The position numbers and the translations under genes were made by a program. From positions 1-41,804 of the forward strand of contig CAITYU010000289.1 of the NCBI GenBank assembly GCA_903896675.1: DNA of 41,804 nucleotides. Reading direction: 5' to 3'. The stretch comes from an uncultured Planctomycetaceae bacterium (GTDB taxonomy: Bacteria > Planctomycetota > Planctomycetia > Planctomycetales > Planctomycetaceae). The number at the start of each line of letters is the position of its first letter. The stretch's first letter is position 1. The notes beneath the pieces were generated by a model. It was not told where the DNA came from, did no database searches, and worked only from the letters and a program-made list of their open reading frames with translations. This document shows, in pieces, positions 36,254-41,804 of this stretch.

Positions 36254-37159
36254 TCAGCGACCCGCCACTGAAATGATCAGCACTCCCGCCATCAGCCCGG
36301 CAATGCACACGGCCTTGACTCGCCAGTTCTGCTCACCATACATCCGAATCCCCGCCACAAATGCAATCACCACTGAAGTCCTGCGCAGCGGCGAAATCAC
36401 AGAAATCAAAGCACCCTGCTGCTCAATCGCATGAAAATACACGAAGTCCGACACCAGCAGCAGCAGTGCAATCGCCGGTATCGACCAGCGCCACTCAAAT
36501 GGACTCGACGCCCGCCCCGCTCGCCACCACCAGGTCGCCAGCGGCAGCATCACCGGGACCAGATACACCGAAAACCACGCCTGCACCGTCGCCGATCGAA
36601 ATCCACTGTCGGCCAGTAAAAACTTGTCATACAGCGAACTGCCAGCACCCAGAATCGTCGCCATCACCATACAATACACCCAGCGATCCCGGTGAAACAC
36701 TATTCCCTCGCGACGACCAGCCAGCGAAAACGCATAAAACGAAATCAACACCACCCCCACCCCCAGCCACTGCCACATCGTCGGACGCTCACCCAGTACC
36801 AGGACCGCCGCCAGAATCGTGACAAACGGACTGCTGGCTCGAATCGGAGCCGCTATCGATACCGGCAAATGCTTCAGCGCAAAGGAAGCAAAGACCCACG
36901 AGCTGCCAGCCAGCAGGGACTTGCCAGCCAGCATCAGGTGCCCCGTCCAGGACAGATCATCAACCCGCAGCAGATCACTCGGCAGCAACCCCGGCGACAG
37001 CCTCGAAACCAGTATCACCGGCAGATACACCGACGCAGACGTCAGCACGTTGAACAACAGCACCACCGGCACCGCATTCCCGCGCAACGACTCCTTCTTC
37101 GCAATCTCATACAATCCCAGAAACACCGCCGACAGCAGACTCAGCACAATCCAGTTCAT
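36254..37159 (-). CDS. EamA-type (DMT superfamily) transporter
   Basis: The 301-residue protein has about ten hydrophobic helices in two repeats of five, the drug/metabolite transporter layout. It begins MNWIVLSLLSAVFLGLYEIAKKE. The EamA pattern in the first half is SIAAPIRASSPFVTILAAVLVLGERPT. The second repeat has AIEQQGALISVISPLRRTSVVIAF. It exports or imports a small metabolite; the substrate is unknown. ATG 37159 was chosen because the membrane helix begins there. It lies 88 bases after rho on the same strand; seven T just upstream of the start are preceded only by a weak hairpin, so termination there is unclear. Confidence 0.88.
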   Translation of the reverse strand: MNWIVLSLLSAVFLGLYEIAKKESLRGNAVPVVLLFNVLTSASVYLPVILVSRLSPGLLPSDLLRVDDLSWTGHLMLAGKSLLAGSSWVFASFALKHLPVSIAAPIRASSPFVTILAAVLVLGERPTMWQWLGVGVVLISFYAFSLAGRREGIVFHRDRWVYCMVMATILGAGSSLYDKFLLADSGFRSATVQAWFSVYLVPVMLPLATWWWRAGRASSPFEWRWSIPAIALLLLVSDFVYFHAIEQQGALISVISPLRRTSVVIAFVAGIRMYGEQNWRVKAVCIAGLMAGVLIISVAGR

Positions 37160-37247
37160 GGCCCACCCAAAAAAACAGGCCCGTCCGCCAGAAACGACGA
37201 ACAGGCCCACTTGCGTCACAAACTGCCCCGATACAGAGGCAGATGGC

Positions 37248-39752
37248 TTACAGTATCGCACGAATCTTCGTCAGAAACTCACGATTCGTCGGAAAACGAT
37301 CCATCGTCTTCGTCAACTGCTCCATCGCCTCCACAGGACTCAGACTGATCAGACTCCGCCGCAGCATCGTTATACCCTCCAGCAGATCCGCAGCCAGAAT
37401 CTTCTCCTCACGGCGAGTCCCGGAACGAGTAATGTCAATCGAAGGCCAGATGCGACGATCTGCCAGTTCACGGCTGAGCATCATTTCCATGTTGCCCGTC
37501 CCCTTGAACTCCTGGAAAATCGCCTCGTCCATCCGACTGCCGGTATCAATCAATGCCGTACCGCAAACCGTCAATGAACCACCTTCGTCAAAACGTCGAG
37601 CCTGACCGAAGAGCTTCTTCGGGACGTCCAGAGCACGAATGTCCAGACCCCCGGTCGCCGTCCGCCCCGTATTGCTGTACTTGTTGAACGCACGAGCCAG
37701 ACGAGTAATGCTGTCCAGCAGAATGAAAACGTCCTTACCCTCCTCCGCCAGACGCTTCGCCCGCTCAATAATCAACTGCGCAATCCGAATGTGACTCTCC
37801 ACATCGTTGTCCAGCGATGACGAAATCACTTCGCCCTTCACCAGACGACGCATTTCCGTCACCTCCTCAGGACGCTCGTCAATCAGCAGCACCATCAGAT
37901 GAATTTCCGGATGATTCACACTGACAGCATGAGCAATGTCCTGCAACAGCATCGTCTTGCCGGTTCGCGGAGGTGCCACCAGCAGTGCACGCTGCCCCTT
38001 ACCGATCGGACACAACAGATCCATCACCCGCATCGTCAGCGGTTTAGGACCCGTCTCCAGACGAATCTGCTCAAACGGATTGATCGCTGTCAGCTGGTCA
38101 AAATGCCGAATCCGGTCGTAGTCCTCCGGAATCAGACCGTCGATCGTCTCAACCTCCAGCAGACGCGGACCCTGATTGTGAGTCCCAGCACCCACCTCGC
38201 CACGGACCAGCACCCCTTCACGCAAACGGTACTTTTCCACCAGCGAACTGGAAACAAACGGGTTCGAATCCTCTGCAGCATAGTTCCGCTTCGGATCCCG
38301 CAGAAACCCATAACCCCGATTGTGCAGTTCCACAACTCCCTCAAAGGTTCCCTCAATCACCTCGGCGGAAGGTGAAATGCTCCGTGGCCTGCGTGGCATA
38401 CCACGATCACGATCACGATCGCGATCGCGTCCACCACGACCACCACCCATCGGCTGACCACCCCGATGAGCATTGTCGCCACGCCGATCTCGCGGCGCCC
38501 CAGGACCAATCGGACCGCCCCGACGACCACCATGCCGACGATTCCCACCATCCGGACGACCCGCATCAAAACGCGGACCGTCATTGCGATACCCCTGATC
38601 ACGAACAAAATGATCCCGCTGACCCGGATCTCCCGGACCACGTTCCAATGGACCGCGATCTCCCGGACCACGCTCACCACCGCCCCCACGACGACGACGA
38701 CGACGACGACGACGTGATGGACGACGGTCATCCCCGTCGTTCACATCATACCCGCCACCACCAGAACCCGGACCACCTTCAAAGTCACCCTCACCCTCGG
38801 GGCCCTGACCACCACGGTCCTCATCACCGTCAGAGCCGCCACCAAACAACTGGTCCGTATACCGCTCCAGATCATCCTCACGACGCGGCGGACGGGAAGC
38901 ACCCGAACCACCAAAACCATCATCACCACGACGACCACGCCCCCAGTCCTCGCGGACACCCTCAGGCCCACCCTCAGCACTCACTCGCGACTCGCCACCA
39001 TTCTCGCCAGCCGGTGGACCATCCTCGTAACGCGATGACTCATCACGACGTCGCGGGAATCGACGCCCCCCCGAATCGCCATAACTGTCCTCCCGACGGC
39101 CACCACGACGCCCACGATCACCACGCGGCTCACCACGATCACCACGCGACTCACCACGCGGCTCACCACGGTCACCACGCGGCTCACCACGGTCACCACG
39201 CGACTCACCACCATCATCGTCGACAAAATCCAGCTCATCGGTGCTGAAATATCGCATACCAGTCTGCGACTCAACGTCCGCCAGCTGCCGCTCAAAACGA
39301 TTCGATGTCCGGTCCGTCGACTCCGACCCCGCAGCGTCCACCGACTCAGACACTGAGTCCCCATCCGGACCACGCTGAGTCTCACGGCGCAGACCACGCT
39401 CCGCACGCACCCGCCGCGGACGCCGAATACCTGCATCCTCACCAGCCACCGCACCTCCCGCGTCCGACGGGCGAGCTTCATTCACAGGCTCCACCCGCTC
39501 AGGAGCCTCAGGACGCTCGACAGCCGCACGACGGACACGAGTCGGACGAGGCTCGGCGGGAACCGCAGGACCACCTGCATCCGAATCCACTCCCGAACCA
39601 AAGTCATCAGACTCCGTCGGCACAACCGCATCCTCCGCAGACGCTGCTCGCCGCGAACGCCCCGGTGCGCGGGGTTCATCTGCTGATCGGGAAGGTGATC
39701 GACGACGAGGACGCGGGCTGGTTCCGTCAGAATCGGAACTACGTGAAGGCAT
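37248..39752 (-). CDS. rho: Transcription termination factor Rho with long disordered N-terminal extension
   Basis: The 834-residue protein is twice the usual ~420. From about residue 462 it is a standard Rho: RNA-binding domain (VELHNRGYGFLRD) and ATPase with Walker A APPRTGKT (Lys599), Walker B FILLDSITRLARAFN, the Q-loop area GEVISSSLDNDVESHIRIAQ and R-loop ELADRRIWPSIDI. Rho is a hexameric helicase that ends transcripts. The first ~460 residues are Arg/Gly/Asp/Glu/Pro-rich with no domain, including GEPRGDR repeats (~181-211) and ten consecutive Arg (~346-355). Similar extensions occur in several phyla. The frame is open to 40154, but the extra part is Cys/Trp-rich and unlike the rest, so I start at the ATG 39752. 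Confidence 0.93.
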   Translation of the reverse strand: MPSRSSDSDGTSPRPRRRSPSRSADEPRAPGRSRRAASAEDAVVPTESDDFGSGVDSDAGGPAVPAEPRPTRVRRAAVERPEAPERVEPVNEARPSDAGGAVAGEDAGIRRPRRVRAERGLRRETQRGPDGDSVSESVDAAGSESTDRTSNRFERQLADVESQTGMRYFSTDELDFVDDDGGESRGDRGEPRGDRGEPRGESRGDRGEPRGDRGRRGGRREDSYGDSGGRRFPRRRDESSRYEDGPPAGENGGESRVSAEGGPEGVREDWGRGRRGDDGFGGSGASRPPRREDDLERYTDQLFGGGSDGDEDRGGQGPEGEGDFEGGPGSGGGGYDVNDGDDRRPSRRRRRRRRRGGGGERGPGDRGPLERGPGDPGQRDHFVRDQGYRNDGPRFDAGRPDGGNRRHGGRRGGPIGPGAPRDRRGDNAHRGGQPMGGGRGGRDRDRDRDRGMPRRPRSISPSAEVIEGTFEGVVELHNRGYGFLRDPKRNYAAEDSNPFVSSSLVEKYRLREGVLVRGEVGAGTHNQGPRLLEVETIDGLIPEDYDRIRHFDQLTAINPFEQIRLETGPKPLTMRVMDLLCPIGKGQRALLVAPPRTGKTMLLQDIAHAVSVNHPEIHLMVLLIDERPEEVTEMRRLVKGEVISSSLDNDVESHIRIAQLIIERAKRLAEEGKDVFILLDSITRLARAFNKYSNTGRTATGGLDIRALDVPKKLFGQARRFDEGGSLTVCGTALIDTGSRMDEAIFQEFKGTGNMEMMLSRELADRRIWPSIDITRSGTRREEKILAADLLEGITMLRRSLISLSPVEAMEQLTKTMDRFPTNREFLTKIRAIL
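38688..38714 (-). repeat. Nine-copy CGT trinucleotide tract in rho
   Basis: Nine perfect CGT codons in a row (minus strand), encoding nine arginines inside the disordered Rho extension. Uniform codon use at the DNA level suggests recent expansion by slippage. Copy changes would keep the frame. Confidence 0.8.
39119..39210 (-). repeat. In-frame 21-base tandem repeats in rho
   Basis: About four units of a 21-base repeat (plus-strand form CACGCGGCTCACCACGGTCAC, partly degenerate) encode GEPRGDR/GESRGDR. The last two units are nearly identical. This is low-complexity coding repeat, not CRISPR: there are no unique spacers. Confidence 0.8.
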
Positions 39753-40676
39753 ATCAAAAGCTCGGCAGGACAGTAATCGGAGAAACAGCAGTCTGCACAA
39801 TCGGACCGCTTCAGATAAATTGACCGGCATGGATTCCGCAGCCACACTTGCAGCCCGCGCCCGGCATACAGCCGGTACCCAACTTCCGGTTAGACCACCG
39901 CCAGCAACGCTATCGCTGATGCCCGTGGACACACTAAGGTAAGAAGTCACTGCCTGAAACACAGACAGCACAAAACACTGAACCGTTCGAGAACATAGCC
40001 CCCGAAGACACGACCCCGAAAATACGAGGCCCCAAGCAGGACTTCCACGACTGAGCCCCCCGAAACGACTTCGGAAGACCATAGCCACCTGCCCGCTCCA
40101 GAATGCCCGCTCAGGACCACCGGGTACCCGCCGCAATACTGCCACCGCAGTCACGGAATTCAGAGCACTACCAGTCGGCAGAAAATCGGAACAGCAGCCA
40201 GAACCCTACTGTAACGCCAGCAAAAACGCCAGCGTGAACAACCGCAGAAATGCAAAATTCAACCAGCAATGAACAAATTAACAACGGCAGGAAAAGCAGG
40301 CGAGCAATACCAGACAAAGAACCGACCAACATCACAGCCCACTCGGTCCCCTCTGCTGCCGTCCACTCTAGTATTAACGGATCACACCGCCGTGTCAATT
40401 CAACTCTTCCATCCAGACAAAAACATTTTCAAGAGCACACCCGCCCCGCCAAACTGCCACCAACGGTGACCCTGAGGATCAGACAGGTTGCAACGACACT
40501 CATCCACACCCCGCAACTGCAGAACACCCGATACCGCAGGTAAAATCGGCCACAAACTCCACTCACGCCCTGCAATTCTCTCCCCAGACCGGAATTTCAC
40601 TCCGCTTCCCTGCCGAAATCCCGCTCCAAACCAATCCCATCCCACACTCGACCAACGAACCGAAAGGACTCAGTCG
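39753..40676. other. Long intergenic region: rho leader and divergent promoter area
   Basis: I see no convincing gene in these 924 bases. The minus strand holds a good promoter (listed separately) that would give rho a leader of about 610 bases. An in-frame extension of rho to 40154 and a hydrophobic 76-codon frame at 40168-40398 starting with TTG look accidental. On the plus strand TAAAAT at 40541-40546 could be the -10 box of the secreted 78-residue gene, with a poor -35. Confidence 0.6.
40370..40398 (-). promoter_or_regulatory. Candidate sigma-70-type promoter for rho
   Basis: On the minus strand a perfect TTGACA (40398 to 40393) is followed after exactly 17 bases by AATACT (40375 to 40370), which matches TATAAT at four of six positions. 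Transcription would begin near 40363. This leaves a ~610-base untranslated leader before the rho start at 39752, which would suit autoregulation of rho through termination in its own leader, as known from E. coli. Confidence 0.5.
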
Positions 40677-40913
40677 ATGCGCTACATCACCGGCCTCGCC
40701 CTGCTTTTTGCCCTCTCCACCACCGCCACTTCCGTCGCCGGTGATACACCGGTACACGTGCTGCCCGCTACCACAGCGGTCAAGTCCGTCACCGTACAAC
40801 CAGTCTCCGCACGCCGAGTCACCCGGAGCTCAAAACAAACGTTCTTCGGCAAAGTCATGGAGCTGGAACGTCGTAAAAACGCCTGGCTCCGACGAACATT
40901 CCTCGGCCGCTGA
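40677..40913 (+). CDS. Small secreted protein, 78 residues
   Basis: The product begins MRYITGLALLFALSTTATSVAG, a clear signal peptide with cleavage near residue 22. The mature part is basic, about 56 residues, and ends QTFFGKVMELERRKNAWLRR-TFLGR, which looks like an amphipathic, Arg-rich helix. The ATG has AAAGGA about nine bases upstream. It is divergent from rho and convergent with the DEAD-box helicase. I do not recognise the family; the regular signal peptide plus basic helix suggests a real small exported protein. Confidence 0.7.
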   Translation: MRYITGLALLFALSTTATSVAGDTPVHVLPATTAVKSVTVQPVSARRVTRSSKQTFFGKVMELERRKNAWLRRTFLGR

Positions 40914-40950
40914 TGCCAATCAGTACGCACGCCCAATCAGGCTCTGCTCA

Positions 40951-40984
40951 GTGGGGCGTTCTGCTCGCAAACAGATCGCCCCAC
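40951..40984. other. Long hairpin between convergent genes
   Basis: GTGGGGCG (40951-40958) pairs with CGCCCCAC (40977-40984), and inside it TCTG pairs with CAGA after one T-T mismatch, leaving an eight-base loop. No T-run follows on either strand. It may stop or stabilise both converging transcripts, being 37 bases past the small gene and 45 past the helicase stop. Confidence 0.4.
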
Positions 40985-41029
40985 CGAAGTGCCCCATACG
41001 CTCGGACACTGCACACCACCGGAAGCCCC

Positions 41030-41804
41030 TCACGGCCCCCGACGGTCTCGACCACGCCCAGCGCCGCCTCCACGCGGACCATTTCTCGGCCCGCCACGCT
41101 GACCTCCACGCCCCCCCGCGAATCCACCTCGCCCACGCTCGCCAGAGCCGCCTGAACGTCCACCTCCACCCGGACGGAAGCCCCCACCCGGGCGCGGTCC
41201 ACGCCCACCAAACCCCCGCCGCTCCTCACTACCCGCTCCCTCTCCACCGGTCCCTTCTCCACCCGGAGCAAAACCGCCCTCTCGAGGGCCGCCCTCTCGC
41301 GGAACACGCTCTCGTGAACCACCTTCCCGCGGACCACGCTCTCGCGGACCACGCGATCTCCGCTCACCACCACCCGGAAACTCAGACGCGTCCCGACGCG
41401 GTGCACTGCGCCGCACCTCAGATTCACCCAGCTCAGAAATCTGCAACTGACGACCTGCCACCCACGCTCGTCGCAGCTTCTGAAAAATCTCCGGGGGCAT
41501 CCCAGCAGGCAACTGCACCGTACTGAAGTCATCAAAAATATCAATCCGACCGATCCGGCCACTGTCCAGACCGGACTCGCCCGCTATCGCCCCTACGATA
41601 CTCCCTGCACGAACATCGTGCACACGCCCCACCTCCAGCCGAAAATTCTGCATCGGCCCCTGCTCACGCTCACCCCGAAACGCCCCCCGCGGCTCCCGCG
41701 GCTCCCGACGCTCGCCGCGCTCGAATCCACGCTCGCCCCGAGCACCACGATCGCGGAAACCAGGCCGACGATCACCTCCCCGCTCAGAAAACCCCGGAGC
41801 CCCA
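41030..41804 (-). CDS. DEAD-box RNA helicase, C-terminal part (cut by window edge)
   Basis: The frame is open from the window edge to the TGA at 41030 (258 codons). The first ~50 residues seen are Arg/Gly/Glu-rich. A DbpA-type RNA-binding domain follows: MQNFRLEVGRVHDVRAGSIV, GAIAGESGLDSGRIGRIDIFDDFSTVQLP, then FQKLRRAWVAGRQLQI. The last ~140 residues are RGG/RGP/GGG-rich (GGGRSGGSGERGRGGF), an RGG-like tail. This domain order is that of CsdA/DeaD-type helicases with a DbpA RNA-binding domain; the helicase core lies outside the window. Such proteins remodel RNA, for example in ribosome assembly or cold adaptation. A methionine at 41653 lies within the protein, not at its start. Confidence 0.85.
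   Translation of the reverse strand, partial: GAPGFSERGGDRRPGFRDRGARGERGFERGERREPREPRGAFRGEREQGPMQNFRLEVGRVHDVRAGSIVGAIAGESGLDSGRIGRIDIFDDFSTVQLPAGMPPEIFQKLRRAWVAGRQLQISELGESEVRRSAPRRDASEFPGGGERRSRGPRERGPREGGSRERVPREGGPREGGFAPGGEGTGGEGAGSEERRGFGGRGPRPGGGFRPGGGGRSGGSGERGRGGFAGGRGGQRGGPRNGPRGGGAGRGRDRRGP

Noticed and set aside
37160-37247. Intrinsic terminator between rho and the EamA transporter
   Set aside because: Seven T are present on the minus strand, but the preceding hairpin is short and bulged; evidence too weak to list.
39119-39210. Regular repeats that could suggest CRISPR
   Set aside because: Units are contiguous 21-base in-frame coding repeats without unique spacers.
38372-39247. 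291-codon plus-strand frame rich in His/Asp
   Set aside because: It is the complement of the Arg/Gly/Asp repeats of rho; low-complexity shadow.
39753-40154. In-frame upstream extension of rho by 134 codons
   Set aside because: Composition (Cys, Trp, Phe-rich) is unlike the disordered Rho extension, and a good ATG is at 39752. Could be re-examined if a start upstream is mapped.
40168-40398. 76-codon hydrophobic minus-strand frame upstream of rho
   Set aside because: Begins with TTG that is the -35 box of the candidate rho promoter; no ribosome-binding site and no homology recognised.
1-41804. Apparent excess of CTGCAG hexamers
   Set aside because: Striking by eye but explained by frequent Leu-Gln codon pairs and high CTG/CAG use; a count against a codon-shuffled model would be needed.

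Overview
The window looks like chromosomal DNA of a planctomycete (phylum Planctomycetota, family-level placement not attempted). The clues are family-level. There is a fused 3-dehydroquinate dehydratase/shikimate dehydrogenase, and a very large secreted protein with the planctomycete-type dehydrogenase/HEAT/CxxCH cytochrome layout. There are also an LRR lipoprotein, a Rho factor with a ~460-residue disordered Arg/Gly/Asp-rich N-terminal extension, and a histidine kinase next to an HTH-REC regulator. The DNA is moderately GC-rich by eye. I saw no insertion sequence, integrase, phage gene, CRISPR array or rRNA. One tRNA (Cys, GCA) is present.

Left part (1-8.9 kb): a minus-strand argC-aroDE-aroK run for arginine and aromatic amino-acid precursors (aroK is cut by the window edge and overlaps aroDE by one base), a secreted HExxH protein and an SplB-like radical SAM protein. 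A small secreted plus-strand protein with a strong terminator follows, then hemL behind an LRR lipoprotein.

Middle (9-29 kb): the 1153-residue cytochrome-tailed protein, an Rrf2 regulator with a TIM-barrel sugar epimerase, a NagA-like amidohydrolase with an altered metal-ligand position, valS with an inserted zinc ribbon, and a GT4 glycosyltransferase. Next come a CocE-like hydrolase, mnmG, a membrane protein, an HtrA-like protease, a tight SUKH-DUF971-CYTH cluster, and a DapA-family lyase whose C-terminal tail resembles a microcompartment encapsulation peptide. The section ends with a soluble histidine kinase.

Right part (29-41.8 kb): an HTH-REC response regulator, a planctomycete-type protein of unknown function, tRNA-Cys, an esterase-like secreted hydrolase, and three tandem membrane-anchored coiled-coil proteins. 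An EamA-type transporter and rho, with a candidate promoter and a ~610-base leader, come next. The window closes with a 78-residue secreted protein and the C-terminal part of a DEAD-box RNA helicase with a DbpA-type RNA-binding domain and an RGG-like tail.

Most of the window is ordinary housekeeping. The items most worth follow-up are the encapsulation-peptide-like tail on the DapA homologue, the three-gene coiled-coil membrane operon, the Glu-to-Tyr NagA paralogue, and the long disordered Rho with its long leader. Everything was read by eye; no database search was run.
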